A DNA stretch of 64,000 bases from Eshraghiella sp964576255 (GCA_964576255.1 CAZNUK010000004.1:1-64000), one strand, 5' to 3'; counted from the stretch's first letter, positions 16,916-26,976 are shown. Notes: generated from the sequence alone by a model not told the origin. Numbers and translations: made by a program.

Positions 16916-18376
16916 ATGATTAAAAAGATTTTTAAATGTTTATTAGGGGTTATAGCTTTTTGTGGTATAATTTGCGTTGGTAAACAATCTGTAATGGCAA
17001 GTGAGGCGGCTAAATTACCTGTTAATGTTACAATATCAAATGGTGGTGCAGTATGGGCTGCTACTGATGGTTCTTATCAGTCATCAGTATATCTTGAAAA
17101 TGGAGATACCATAGCTGTAACCACTGAAAGCAGTATTCAGGGTATATATCTTATATGGGATGCGCCTGTTAATGAATGGACCCTGGAATACAATGGTGAG
17201 TCATATACACAGGGAAGTAATGGATATCTTCACGATTATATTGAACTTCCGGAGGGGGTTACAGAATTTGTAATCAATACCACAGGAAATAGTAACAGAC
17301 TTGCGGACATATATTGCTATGGCGAGGGTGAATTACCGGCAGATGTGCAGAAATGGGAGCCTATGTGTGAAGAGGCAGATATACTTTTGTTATCCTCCCA
17401 CGCAGATGATGAAATTCTGTTCTTTGGTAGTGTGCTTGCGCAATATGCCGGAGAGGACGAGCTTAATGTTCAGGTGGTGTATTTTTCCCAGTATTGGACA
17501 GGCGCTAAGATTAGAGAACATGAAAAATTGGATGGACTGTGGCATGCGGGAGTAAGAAATTACCCATATAATGGTGATTTTGATGACTATTATGCAGGCA
17601 GCTTAGAACAGGCATCCAATCTTTTTGGATATGACAAAGCGGTTGGATTTGCAGTTGAGATAATCAGAAAATTTAAACCACAGGTAATTGTAGGACATGA
17701 TTTGAATGGTGAATATGGACATGGTACACATATTTTAACTGCACATACTCTTTGTGATGCAGTAACTCTTAGTGGTGATGCTGCTAATTATCCGGAATCG
17801 GCAGAAGAATATGGTGTTTATGAGCCTAAAAAGCTTTATCTTCACCTGTATGGAGAGAATAAAATAAAATTGCCGACAAGGGTTTCGCTGGATAATTTTG
17901 ATGGAAAAACAGCCTTAGAGGTTGCCAAGGAAAGCTATTTATATCATGTTTCCCAGCAGTGGTGCTGGTTCTATGTTGATGATGAATACGAATACAGCTG
18001 TGCGGATTTCGGTTTGTACTACACTACAGTAGGTGTGGACACCGAAAACGATATGATGGAAAATATCGTTGACTATAAGACACAGGCAGCAATAAAAAAA
18101 GCGGAAGAGGAAGCCCGCTTACAGGCTGAGGAAGAAAGCCGTAGGGCAGAGGAAGAAAGCAGTCGTGAGGCAGCTTCTATAGAAGAAAGTAAGAGCATGG
18201 CGGAGGCAGAAAGCGAAAGTATTCGTGCAGAACAGGAAAAGAAGCAGGCGGAACGAAATGATATTATCAAGATAGTTGTAATTGTTCTTTCTGTAGTCGC
18301 AGTAATTCTAATTGTATTTATTGTATTACTTAAGGTTAAAGCTGGTAATAAGCGTAAGAAAAGACAGATAAAATAA
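16916..18376 (+). CDS. Membrane-anchored PIG-L family deacetylase
   Basis: 486 residues. A signal peptide spans ~1-28 (LLGVIAFCGIICVGKQSVMA). A beta-rich segment of ~110 residues follows. The PIG-L/LmbE domain (~155-375) has the metal motif SSHADDE (~161-165), a variant of PHPDDE, and the later HGTHILTAH. PIG-L enzymes are zinc-dependent N-deacetylases of N-acetylglucosamine-containing substrates. The C-terminus has a Glu/Ala-rich coiled coil (~390-445, EEEARLQAEEESRRAEEESS) and a final transmembrane helix (~450-475). The catalytic domain is therefore outside and tethered at its C-terminus. The target is probably a cell-surface glycan, given the GT-C gene that follows (inference). Confidence 0.85.
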   Translation: MIKKIFKCLLGVIAFCGIICVGKQSVMASEAAKLPVNVTISNGGAVWAATDGSYQSSVYLENGDTIAVTTESSIQGIYLIWDAPVNEWTLEYNGESYTQGSNGYLHDYIELPEGVTEFVINTTGNSNRLADIYCYGEGELPADVQKWEPMCEEADILLLSSHADDEILFFGSVLAQYAGEDELNVQVVYFSQYWTGAKIREHEKLDGLWHAGVRNYPYNGDFDDYYAGSLEQASNLFGYDKAVGFAVEIIRKFKPQVIVGHDLNGEYGHGTHILTAHTLCDAVTLSGDAANYPESAEEYGVYEPKKLYLHLYGENKIKLPTRVSLDNFDGKTALEVAKESYLYHVSQQWCWFYVDDEYEYSCADFGLYYTTVGVDTENDMMENIVDYKTQAAIKKAEEEARLQAEEESRRAEEESSREAASIEESKSMAEAESESIRAEQEKKQAERNDIIKIVVIVLSVVAVILIVFIVLLKVKAGNKRKKRQIK

Positions 18377-18385
18377 ATGGGATTT

Positions 18386-18420
18386 AAGTCGGATTGCATT
18401 TTGTGTAATCCGACTTTTTA
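18386..18420 (+). terminator. Intrinsic terminator
   Basis: AAGTCGGATT (18386-18395) pairs with AATCCGACTT (18407-18416), followed by TTTT. Confidence 0.85.
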
Positions 18421-18423
18421 TTG

Positions 18424-18452
18424 TTGACGATATGAAAATAAAGGTGTATAAT
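18424..18452 (+). promoter_or_regulatory. Sigma-A type promoter
   Basis: TTGACG (18424-18429), 17 bp spacer, TATAAT (18447-18452), ~40 nt upstream of the glycosyltransferase start. Confidence 0.7.
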
Positions 18453-18499
18453 ATTATCAGTTGTTTTATAAATTAATTATAAGAAGCGTGAAGTGTTAA

Positions 18500-20035
18500 G
18501 TGAAACAATTTTTCAAGAAGAATTATGCATTATTTATTGCATTTGGTTGCTTATTAATTTCTAGAATTCCCTGTGTGTTTTTTGAGTTACATGGAATTAA
18601 TTTTGATGAGGCAGCAATTGATTACAATATTTTTTGCATTTCAGAATTTGGGACGGATAGATATGGCAACCCTTTTCCGGTGTATTTTGCCAATGGACCA
18701 AGTGGGCAAAGCGCATTGTATGTGTATGTAGGCGTAATCTTGAGTAAGATTTTTGGCTTTAGTATTACAGTGTGCAGAGTGGTTAAGCTAGTGTGCGAAT
18801 TGGTTACATTGATTTTTGGCGGATTATTGATAAGGGATATATTTGGAAAAAGAACAGAATGGATATTCTATGCTCTGTATATAATTTCTCCTTATTTTTA
18901 TAAGATGACGGGAATGTCCTATGACTGTGATATGATAATTCCGGTTTTTGTTCTGTGTATGTATGTTGCAAATAGGAGCAAGACAACGGATAAGCTTATA
19001 AGCTATGTTGGAACAGGAATTTGTCTGGGACTTTTGAGTTATTCCTACATAATTGCTGTTTTTATGATTCCGCTATTTATTGTAGTGCAGCTTATTAATG
19101 GTTGGAATAGAAAAATTCTGATAATTGAGACTCTGGTAGCATTTGTTGTGAGCTTTCCTATGTTTTGGTATCTTCTGTGCCTGGTGGATGTGGCGCCGGC
19201 GGTATATTGGGACTTTATGACGATAGCACCGGTTTCAAGTTATAGAAAAAGCGATTTCGGTTTTGAACTGGAGAATCTGGCTAATCTAAGATTTATATTT
19301 ATTACGGATACTCAGTCAGATTTTGCAGGAAGCAGAATTTTTGGAACCATATATCAGCTAACATGGGTATTTCTTCCAATCGGAATAATAAGCATAATAA
19401 GAAAAGCTAAAGAAAATATGGAATATAGAAGCTTTGGTTGTTTTTTAATTGCTGCTTTTATTCCTCTTCTATTTATTAAAAGTGCAACAACATATAATTT
19501 TACCATAATATTTTTCTTTCTTATTGTTTTGGCAGCGGTGGGAATTAATATTCTTATTGATAACTATAAGACATTGTCAATTCTTGTGGCTGTGGCATAT
19601 GTAGTAATGTTTGGTATTTTTATGAAGGAGTACTTCGTTAAGGAACCATATATATATGGTGATGACAAAATAATGGAAGCGTTGGATTATATTGATTTGG
19701 ACGAGAAGGTTATGTTAGACACCACAAGCGTATTTCAGGCGGAGTGTTATATAGGCATTAAGTATCAATTAAGTCCGGATAATATTGTATATAACAAATA
19801 TGGCAGGGGTGTTTCAATTAAAAATATATATTTCAATGATTCTTCTGATGTTGAGATATATGACAAAATACTGCTCCGTAATGAAGTCAGCTATTATTAT
19901 GAGACTTCTAAGGAAGGCGGATTACAGGATATAGAGGCGAAAGCTTTATCAGATATATTACAGGAGTCTGGTTATAAGTTCCAGTCCCAAAAAGGTTATT
20001 ATATTTATTCAAAAGGAGAAGGACATAATGAGTAA
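18500..20035 (+). CDS. GT-C fold glycosyltransferase (GT39/ArnT-like) membrane protein
   Basis: 511 residues from a GTG start (18500-18502) with only a weak SD. About ten to twelve hydrophobic helices cover residues 10-385, followed by a ~120-residue soluble C-terminal domain. The first extracytoplasmic loop contains HGINFDEAAIDYN, matching the acidic Asp-Glu of PMT/ArnT-type transferases that use polyprenyl-phosphate sugars. It should transfer a sugar to an extracellular acceptor. Its 3' end overlaps the next gene by 8 bp, so the large surface protein encoded there is a candidate acceptor or partner (inference). Confidence 0.75.
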   Translation: MKQFFKKNYALFIAFGCLLISRIPCVFFELHGINFDEAAIDYNIFCISEFGTDRYGNPFPVYFANGPSGQSALYVYVGVILSKIFGFSITVCRVVKLVCELVTLIFGGLLIRDIFGKRTEWIFYALYIISPYFYKMTGMSYDCDMIIPVFVLCMYVANRSKTTDKLISYVGTGICLGLLSYSYIIAVFMIPLFIVVQLINGWNRKILIIETLVAFVVSFPMFWYLLCLVDVAPAVYWDFMTIAPVSSYRKSDFGFELENLANLRFIFITDTQSDFAGSRIFGTIYQLTWVFLPIGIISIIRKAKENMEYRSFGCFLIAAFIPLLFIKSATTYNFTIIFFFLIVLAAVGINILIDNYKTLSILVAVAYVVMFGIFMKEYFVKEPYIYGDDKIMEALDYIDLDEKVMLDTTSVFQAECYIGIKYQLSPDNIVYNKYGRGVSIKNIYFNDSSDVEIYDKILLRNEVSYYYETSKEGGLQDIEAKALSDILQESGYKFQSQKGYYIYSKGEGHNE

Positions 20036-23000
20036 CAGAAGAGTAATTACAAAAGATGTTAAGAAAAGCATAGGATTATTACTTGCATTGATGCTGGTGT
20101 TTTCAGGTTTTTTCTCAATGCCAATTGGTGCAGCTGAAACACTTGAAATTGTTGACACAAGTAAAATGATTGGCGTGGGATACAAGCCGGGAGAAACGAC
20201 TGAGTATTATATTTATCCGGGTTTTGTGTTTCAATCATATGAGAAGGTTATTATCAAAAATACCGGTGGAGTGGATATGAGTAATAGTCCGGTTTTGGAT
20301 GCAGTTTTGTATCTTACCATTGGCGGGAATGAATATGAGGTAATCAAATATTCAAGCTCACCGGCATATCGTTCAGGTGGAATTGAGTTAACTGACTTGG
20401 GAGATGGAGTGTATAGTATCTGGATTGCACCAAGATATTATAATGCCGGAGGATATAGTGAAGCGCTTCAGACAAATGTAAGAAATGAGATTACGGATAA
20501 CGTATATGGCTATGCAAGCAAAAATGATCATGCCACAATCTATTGTAAAGATGACCCATATTTTGGTTTTACTGAGGAGTTTATTAACGCGTTAGCTGCA
20601 GAAAATATCATAGATATGAATGATATTGACTGGAGCAAGGTTGTGGATTATCTTTCATCAAAGGAGATGAATAAAAAATTCACAATTAAGTACACACTTA
20701 AAGATGCTTCTGATAATAGCGCTGAATACATTGACACAGGTGTTAGTGTTTATAATTATCAGGTTGATGATTATTCTCCTCCTGAAGCATATTTATATGG
20801 TAAGAGAGTTGGATATAATAGAATAGAGGATTTGTCCTCTTTGCATGATAATGATGAATATAATTACATCAAAATGTACAAAGGTAACATTTATGTGAAT
20901 GCGGATAGTCTTACTGCACTTGGAGATACTCTTAATATACCTAATGCAAATAATTCAGAATTGTATTATATTAATTCTGTATTAATTAATGATGACATAA
21001 TGTATAACGACGGTTATGCAGCAATGGATTTGCAGAGCGGATACAATATTTGTGAGGGTGCTTTTCCACAGTTGATGGAGACTGAGGATGATGCCATTGA
21101 AGGCTTTCTTGATATTATGACAGGAAAGTATTATGTTGAAAGCGATTTCGATACAACTGAAGAATATTATAAGTACCAGAATTCCTATTGGATGGTCAAC
21201 TATTTTTTGGGACATACGTTTGAATACGGGGACAATCGTTATTCTATATATGCTTATAACGAATATGAAGATATTGCTAATGGTTCTGATTTCATAGCAA
21301 ATGGTTGTGTAGGAATGGATAAGAAAGCTGTATTTGTGGATGCTTTCAATAGCGGTGAGCATGAAGAGGATTACTTTTGTTGGGATAGTGCTGCAATTCC
21401 GGAAATAAGTCTTGTAAGTCTAAATAGCGAAAATATCGATGATTATTATAATTACATTTCAACTATTTGTACGGGATTTGGTGTGTCATATGATTCTACA
21501 AAAGCATATAAGGTAATGTCTGGAGATACTGTAGTAGCTGAATGGACTTTAGATGTAACAAAAGCATTATTAGAATCCATTAGTTATGCTTTTTTAGATG
21601 GATATACAATGGATAATATACCGGATAATTATGCAGTATATGACAGATGGACGTATACAAGTTTACAAATTAATACAATTACAGACTTAGTACCGATAAA
21701 TGATATATATAAGAATAATAATGATTGGGCTGGATATTATTTATTTGAAGAAATAAATGAAAATAATGGATTTAATATTAACGCGGACGAAATGGAGAGC
21801 CTTTTGCAGGCTGTAGGCCTTAATAAATCGGATATGACTATTTGGTTGGAGGTTGATTATAATTACATACCATATTCGTCAGACTATACCGAGTTCAAGA
21901 ATGCTATCATTCAGGCTGTTAAAACCAATTATGGCGAAGATGTATATGAAGCATTTAGAGCGTATATCCTGGAGGAATATGTTGTTTTAAGTAAGAAAAT
22001 CAATTTTTCTGAAGATGATGACTCTGATAAAAATACATCCGTAGATGTGTATGCAGAGGAACTTAAGATTCCATTAAGTTACTTTGATGTAACTGCATTA
22101 GGTAAGAAAAATGCCATATCCCAGTTATGGTATCTTGGTCATGATGAAAATTTTCTGATGCCCGTAGAAGGATATTATAATAATTCTAAAGAAATTTTGT
22201 ATCATGGAAAATATTTGAGTATAGGATATAATAGAGTTAGATTTTCAAGCTATTATTATGATTCTCCATTAGAGACAGTGTATAATTTGGAATATGATTA
22301 TATATATGAGACTGCTCTTGGAACAGTGGTATTTGCTAAGGTTCCTGACCAGATTGCTGCTAAGACGGAGATATATAGCACTACCGATACATATGAGATA
22401 AGCTGGGATGTGCCGGCAGATAATGGTGCAGAGATTCTTGGTTATCAGATTGCAGTTGTGCCAAGAACCGCAGCAAGAAGCGTGGTTCCTACAGATGACC
22501 AGTATATTACAGTCGGTAACACAGCGGGCTCCTACTCGGATGTGGGGGATAATTATACAATTAAGTGGTCTACAGCCGGTAATTCATATGTTGTAGAGAC
22601 TAATGGAACATCAGTGGATGTATATGTTCGTGCTGTCAATGTAATAGGAGCTGCCAAACCACAGGTGTTTAGTATCATTAATCCATATGAGTCAATTAGC
22701 ATTTTGGGTGATGATACAGTTAAAGCAGGAGAAAATGGCAGTTATGATGTATTTAATTTGGCAGACACAAATGTAGAAAGTGACTGCACATATTCATTGC
22801 AGGATAATCCTGATGGTATTACCATTAGTGAGGATGGTACACTTACTGTTTCATCGACTTGTACAGTAACAAGTGTAACGATTGTTGCAACAGGTAAGAC
22901 CGGTACTAATTATGATGGTAAAACAGCATCTAAGACGGTAACAATCACTACGGAAACCAGTGAGGTTACACCGGACAATACCGATGATATACCTGATAAT

Positions 23001-23120
23001 GACCCTGACAATGTGGTGGACCCAGATGCAGGTTGTACAATAATTTATGTAGCGTTAGTGGCACTCCTTGCAGGTGCAACCACAAATTTAATCTTAAGAA
23101 AAAAGTTAATTTTTAAGTAA
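20028..23120 (+). CDS. Large secreted surface protein with C-terminal membrane anchor
   Basis: 1030 residues. A signal peptide with KKSIGLLLALMLVFSGFFS ends near residue 35 (GAAE). Residues ~40-750 are Tyr/Asp/Asn-rich and not assignable to a family. Residues ~765-885 resemble a fibronectin type III module (EIYSTTDTYEISWDVPADNG, VYVRAVNVIGAAKP). A second beta-sandwich-like module follows (~890-985), then an Asp/Pro-rich spacer and a terminal hydrophobic helix with basic tail (IIYVALVALLAGATTNLILRKK). There is no LPXTG. The codon and composition style matches its neighbours. It probably sits on the outer membrane face as an adhesin-like or structural protein; function unknown. Confidence 0.75.
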   Translation: MSNRRVITKDVKKSIGLLLALMLVFSGFFSMPIGAAETLEIVDTSKMIGVGYKPGETTEYYIYPGFVFQSYEKVIIKNTGGVDMSNSPVLDAVLYLTIGGNEYEVIKYSSSPAYRSGGIELTDLGDGVYSIWIAPRYYNAGGYSEALQTNVRNEITDNVYGYASKNDHATIYCKDDPYFGFTEEFINALAAENIIDMNDIDWSKVVDYLSSKEMNKKFTIKYTLKDASDNSAEYIDTGVSVYNYQVDDYSPPEAYLYGKRVGYNRIEDLSSLHDNDEYNYIKMYKGNIYVNADSLTALGDTLNIPNANNSELYYINSVLINDDIMYNDGYAAMDLQSGYNICEGAFPQLMETEDDAIEGFLDIMTGKYYVESDFDTTEEYYKYQNSYWMVNYFLGHTFEYGDNRYSIYAYNEYEDIANGSDFIANGCVGMDKKAVFVDAFNSGEHEEDYFCWDSAAIPEISLVSLNSENIDDYYNYISTICTGFGVSYDSTKAYKVMSGDTVVAEWTLDVTKALLESISYAFLDGYTMDNIPDNYAVYDRWTYTSLQINTITDLVPINDIYKNNNDWAGYYLFEEINENNGFNINADEMESLLQAVGLNKSDMTIWLEVDYNYIPYSSDYTEFKNAIIQAVKTNYGEDVYEAFRAYILEEYVVLSKKINFSEDDDSDKNTSVDVYAEELKIPLSYFDVTALGKKNAISQLWYLGHDENFLMPVEGYYNNSKEILYHGKYLSIGYNRVRFSSYYYDSPLETVYNLEYDYIYETALGTVVFAKVPDQIAAKTEIYSTTDTYEISWDVPADNGAEILGYQIAVVPRTAARSVVPTDDQYITVGNTAGSYSDVGDNYTIKWSTAGNSYVVETNGTSVDVYVRAVNVIGAAKPQVFSIINPYESISILGDDTVKAGENGSYDVFNLADTNVESDCTYSLQDNPDGITISEDGTLTVSSTCTVTSVTIVATGKTGTNYDGKTASKTVTITTETSEVTPDNTDDIPDNDPDNVVDPDAGCTIIYVALVALLAGATTNLILRKKLIFK

Positions 23121-23130
23121 ATGCAGTATC

Positions 23131-23160
23131 ACTCCCCCTCAGATATAACTGAGGGGGAGT
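23131..23160 (+). terminator. Hairpin after the surface-protein gene
   Basis: ACTCCCCCTCAG (23131-23142) pairs perfectly with CTGAGGGGGAGT (23149-23160). No strong T-run follows directly. Confidence 0.6.
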
Positions 23161-23170
23161 AGTGTTGTAT

Positions 23171-23203
23171 AGGAAAGCTCTTAGTGAGAACTTTCCTATT
23201 TTA
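23171..23203 (+). terminator. Second hairpin with T-rich tail
   Basis: AGGAAAG (23171-23177) pairs with CTTTCCT (23191-23197), then ATTTTAT, immediately before the convergent stop at 23201. Confidence 0.6.
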
Positions 23204-24448
23204 TAACTCTGCCAGTCTCTCAAGAGCAACGTACAGCTGGGAAATCTTATACCAGGTTGGATAGTTAACTTCACCGGTTACCGGCAAATCAAAAATTCTT
23301 TGAAAGGCTTCTACTGAGGCTTGAGTATCTTCTCCATATATTCCATCTATCTGAAGGGCTGGGATGTTACTATAGGTCTGACGAATTCGTACTAACTGGT
23401 CCTGAATTGTGCGCACATCACTTCCTGCAGAACCAATGGTAAGAACTGTTCCCGGAAAAGAAATAGGAATTCCTTCAACCTCTTTTGCAGTGTTGATATA
23501 TACATTGCTTCCATAGTAGGTTCTTAATATCTGAAGGGCAGTTAATCCATCATCACCCAGGGCTTTTGACCCCCACTGGCTCATTCCGCTACAAGTGGTA
23601 CGCTGTCCATCACAGTATTGGGTTAATATTGGTTGTTTTACATTGGGACGGGATACATAATCTGCAAAAACTTCGTCTACAATAGCAGAAATATCCTCGA
23701 AAATAGTTCTGTCCCTGGTCCATTTGTGGTCGAAGGCGGTGGAGGAGGTAATTGTAAAATTATAGCCTTTGTTCCGGTACCACTCCGTGTACACTCTGTT
23801 AAGCGTAAATGATATTATGGCAATTATATTGGCTCTTAGGGTTTCCTTGGGCCAGGTAGGATATATCTCACTACTGGCAACATTTTTAATATAATCAATA
23901 AATGGTACATAGTAATTGGTTGCAGAGGTGTCCGTTGGCACGCCATCGTGAACTACAATTGTCTGAGGCACAACCACTTCGTTAAGAACAATTTCGCTAC
24001 GTGAGGTCACGGGCTTAATTTCAGCCTCCGGTATTTTAGGTGGGAAATTACCAAAAAGCACATTGGGAGGTATGAACACAACTCTGCCGGTGCCACCATC
24101 CACTAATGGGATAAGACGGATGCTCTGGATTGAAGTCTGCCCGGAAAATAGTTCAGCACCATTAATTGCAACAGGTGCAAAGCCGGGAGCAGAGATTAGG
24201 ATATTGTATTCGGAATAGGGTTGTTCCACGCCTGGTTGTTCGCTGTATTCTATGGGAGGTGTAGGGAGAGTGATGGTTGGTGTTTGCCCGTTAGAATCTG
24301 TACTTATTTCTTCAATAAGGGAATCAGGCTCCCCTGTATAGGATATATCTGCAATAGCACCGGTTATGGGTCTTCCCAAATCATCTGTTACATCCACACG
24401 TAACTGACCCTCGTCTACCTGCTCCTGCATAATTTTTAAATTCTTCAT
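23201..24448 (-). CDS. SleC-like spore cortex-lytic protein (SpoIID-type core, PG-binding domain)
   Basis: 415 residues. The N-terminal ~105 residues look like a carboxypeptidase-regulatory beta sandwich (LRVDVTDDLGRPITGAIADI). The core (~150-330) has the pattern of SleC/SpoIID-type cortex-lytic enzymes: IVLNEVVVPQTIVVHDG, YIKNVASSEIYPTWPKETL, RANIIAIISFTLNRVYTEWY, QYCDGQRTTCSGMSQWGS and ALQILRTYYGSNV. The C-terminal ~70 residues are a PG_binding_1 domain (VRTIQDQLVRIRQ, IDGIYGEDTQASVEAFQ). No signal peptide is evident, as expected if it is deposited from the mother cell. SleC degrades spore cortex at germination. Whether this paralogue is the main enzyme cannot be told. Confidence 0.7.
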   Translation of the reverse strand: MKNLKIMQEQVDEGQLRVDVTDDLGRPITGAIADISYTGEPDSLIEEISTDSNGQTPTITLPTPPIEYSEQPGVEQPYSEYNILISAPGFAPVAINGAELFSGQTSIQSIRLIPLVDGGTGRVVFIPPNVLFGNFPPKIPEAEIKPVTSRSEIVLNEVVVPQTIVVHDGVPTDTSATNYYVPFIDYIKNVASSEIYPTWPKETLRANIIAIISFTLNRVYTEWYRNKGYNFTITSSTAFDHKWTRDRTIFEDISAIVDEVFADYVSRPNVKQPILTQYCDGQRTTCSGMSQWGSKALGDDGLTALQILRTYYGSNVYINTAKEVEGIPISFPGTVLTIGSAGSDVRTIQDQLVRIRQTYSNIPALQIDGIYGEDTQASVEAFQRIFDLPVTGEVNYPTWYKISQLYVALERLAEL

Positions 24449-24515
24449 TCTATTCTCTCAGATTGATAAAAGTATTCACATTATTGTATGATAAAAATAT
24501 GGAATGGTTACATAA

Positions 24516-24544
24516 TAGACATCTGATTTTTTTTGTGCTATAAT
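24516..24544 (+). promoter_or_regulatory. Promoter of argS
   Basis: TAGACA (24516-24521), 17 bp, TATAAT (24539-24544), ~35 nt before the ATG. The leader is too short for a T-box. Confidence 0.6.
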
Positions 24545-24578
24545 CAACCCAAATTTACAAGATATTTAAGAGGTAGTA

Positions 24579-26345
24579 ATGAAAAAGATATTAGAACAGA
24601 TTACAGAAATAGTAAGCGAGGCTTTTATTAGCTGCGGATATGATTCTAAGTATGGCAAAACAGGTATTTCCAACAGACCTGATTTGTGCCAGTTCCAGTG
24701 TAATGGTGCTATGGCAGCAGCTAAGGCATATGGCAAGGCTCCTTTTATTATTGGAGACGAGGTTGTGGCAGTACTTAAGGATAATGCCGCTTTTAAGAGT
24801 ATTGAATGTGTTAAGCCGGGCTTTATTAATATAATTATGAGTGATGAATTTATCGGGGACTACATTCGTGGAATGAATAGTGAAGACAAATTCGGTTGCG
24901 AATGTGAGGATAAGGATGAAGTGATTTTTGTGGATTACGGTGGAGCTAATGTTGCTAAGCCACTTCACATTGGTCATTTGCGTTCAGCAGTAATTGGCGA
25001 AAGCGTTAAGAGAATTTGCAAGTTTGCAGGATATAAGACTGTGGGAGATGTGCATCTTGGTGACTGGGGTCTTCAGATGGGTCTCATTATTATGGAGCTT
25101 AAGGAGAGAAAACCGGAGCTTCCTTATTTTGATGATAGCTATGAAGGGGAATATCCAGCTGAAGCACCTTTTACAATTTCTGAGTTAGAGGAAATTTATC
25201 CATATGCCAGTGGTAAGTCTAAGGAGAATGAGGAGTTCAAAAAAGTTGCCCAGCTTGCTACTGTTGATTTGCAGAATGGCAGAAGAGGATATATAGCTCT
25301 TTGGAATCACATCATTAATGTATCTGTTGCAGATTTGAAGAAGAATTACGATAATCTTAATGTGGAATTTGATTTGTGGAAGGGCGAAAGCGATGCCCAG
25401 CCATATATTCCTGATATGGTTCAGAAGATGATTGATGATGGCATTGCCTATGAAAGTGAAGGAGCAATTGTTGTGGATATAGCAGAAGAAGGGGACAGTA
25501 AGGAATTCCCTCCTTGTATCGTTCGTAAGTCAGATGGTGGTGCTAATTATGAGACCTCTGATTTGGCAACCTTAATTGAGAGAGAAGCAGAGTTTGCTCC
25601 TACTAAATATATCTACCTTGCTGATAAGAGACAGGACCTTCATTATACACAGTTTTTCCGTGTTGCCAAAAAGGCTGGAATTGTTAAACCGGAGACAGAG
25701 CTTCAATTCATTGGTTTTGGAACTATGAATGGTAGCGATGGTAAGCCATTTAAGACCAGACAGGGTGGAGTTTTGAGACTTGAATACCTTATTAAAGAAA
25801 TCGAAGATAAGGTGTATGATAGAATTATGGAGAATCGTACAGTGGATGAGGCAGAAGCAAGAGCCACAGCTAAGGTTGTAGGACTTGCAGCCCTTAAATA
25901 TGGAGATTTATCCAATCAGGCGTCCAAGGATTATGTGTTTGATATTGATAGATTTACTTCTTTTGAGGGTGATACAGGTCCATACATTTTGTATACCATT
26001 GTTCGTATCAAGTCCATTCTCAAAAAATATGAAGCAGAGGGTAAGGCATCATCAGAATGCAGTCTGATTAATCCTTCTACAGAAAGTGAGACCTCTTTGA
26101 TGTTAGCACTTTCAAACTTAAGTGAAGTAATAGAGGTGGCATTTAATGAAACTGCACCTCATAAGATTTGCAAATATATATATGATTTGTCCAATGCTTT
26201 CAATCATTTCTATCATGAGACCAAGATTCTTTCAGAAGCAGATGAGACGAAGAAACAGGGCTATATTGCTCTTATCTGTCTGACAATGAAGGTTCTTGAT
26301 ACATGTATTGATTTGCTTGGAATTGAAGCACCAGAGAGAATGTAA
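24579..26345 (+). CDS. argS: Arginyl-tRNA synthetase
   Basis: 588 residues, typical class I ArgRS. It charges tRNA-Arg with arginine. The HIGH motif is in AKPLHIGHLRSAVIGESV (~128-135). The KMSKS loop is replaced by the divergent GTMNGSDGKPFKTRQGG, as is normal in ArgRS. The C-terminal anticodon-binding domain starts with GDTGPYILYTIVRIKSILKK and ends at the characteristic LGIEAPERM. SD AGAGG precedes the ATG. Confidence 0.97.
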   Translation: MKKILEQITEIVSEAFISCGYDSKYGKTGISNRPDLCQFQCNGAMAAAKAYGKAPFIIGDEVVAVLKDNAAFKSIECVKPGFINIIMSDEFIGDYIRGMNSEDKFGCECEDKDEVIFVDYGGANVAKPLHIGHLRSAVIGESVKRICKFAGYKTVGDVHLGDWGLQMGLIIMELKERKPELPYFDDSYEGEYPAEAPFTISELEEIYPYASGKSKENEEFKKVAQLATVDLQNGRRGYIALWNHIINVSVADLKKNYDNLNVEFDLWKGESDAQPYIPDMVQKMIDDGIAYESEGAIVVDIAEEGDSKEFPPCIVRKSDGGANYETSDLATLIEREAEFAPTKYIYLADKRQDLHYTQFFRVAKKAGIVKPETELQFIGFGTMNGSDGKPFKTRQGGVLRLEYLIKEIEDKVYDRIMENRTVDEAEARATAKVVGLAALKYGDLSNQASKDYVFDIDRFTSFEGDTGPYILYTIVRIKSILKKYEAEGKASSECSLINPSTESETSLMLALSNLSEVIEVAFNETAPHKICKYIYDLSNAFNHFYHETKILSEADETKKQGYIALICLTMKVLDTCIDLLGIEAPERM

Positions 26346-26351
26346 TAAGAA

Positions 26352-26391
26352 AAGCCTTTCACAGCTTTAATAGTTGTGAAAGGCTTAATTT
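26352..26391 (+). terminator. Intrinsic terminator of argS
   Basis: AAGCCTTTCACA (26352-26363) pairs with TGTGAAAGGCTT (26375-26386), followed by AATTTATTA. The stop of the convergent PPTase gene lies inside the hairpin. Confidence 0.8.
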
Positions 26392-26976
26392 ATTAATTGT
26401 AAAATCCGAGTCTGTCATGGTGGCAGCCGTTAAGAACTTATTGCCATCAATTAATTCAGTATGAATTGACAGCTCCTTATCGGACAGATTGCGGATGTCT
26501 CTGAAAATTCCATCCCCGGATTGCTTGGATATGGCTTCTTTAATGGACCATATTTTGCAAAACTCCAAATGTGGGTCCTCTGAATTTTTAATTGTAGCTT
26601 GTTCATTCTCTGAACAGACCTTTATCATAGCATCCATTTTGCCGTGACGAACCTCTTGAATATCAATTCCTACAGGCTGGTCAGAAAAAATACAACAGGC
26701 AGCACCCCTGCAATGGCTTATATTAAAGTGGATATCAGCGTGGTTACATAGGAAGGGCTTGAAGTTGTCTGCTATATCAAAATCAGGCAAATCAATCTGA
26801 TTGTGCAGATGCCTATATCCATACAGAAAAAGCAGATATCCAATAATACAGGATAATCGTCCGTCCCTTGGTTTAAAGCGCAAAGCTTTTTCTCTTCTCT
26901 TAGGGGGAAGCTTATTAAGGAGCTGTTGTTCAATTTCTATTGTTATTAAATCATAATCGGTAAAAAGATAAATCAT
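26359..26976 (-). CDS. Sfp-type 4'-phosphopantetheinyl transferase
   Basis: 205 residues. Sfp-type enzymes transfer phosphopantetheine from CoA to a serine of carrier proteins. Motifs seen are INFNISHCRGAACCIF-like FNISHC (P2), the magnesium-binding VGIDIQEV, and WSIKEAISKQSGDGI (P3, W-x-x-KEA..K). It is the last gene of the thiXYZ operon, and its ATG overlaps the thiZ stop (ATGA). No carrier protein, NRPS or PKS is nearby, so its substrate lies elsewhere and the reason for TPP control is unclear. Confidence 0.85.
   Translation of the reverse strand: MIYLFTDYDLITIEIEQQLLNKLPPKRREKALRFKPRDGRLSCIIGYLLFLYGYRHLHNQIDLPDFDIADNFKPFLCNHADIHFNISHCRGAACCIFSDQPVGIDIQEVRHGKMDAMIKVCSENEQATIKNSEDPHLEFCKIWSIKEAISKQSGDGIFRDIRNLSDKELSIHTELIDGNKFLTAATMTDSDFTINKLSLSQLLKL

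Noticed and set aside
24449..24578. T-box or riboswitch before argS
   Set aside because: Only ~35 nt lie between the promoter and the ATG and no T-box sequence is present.
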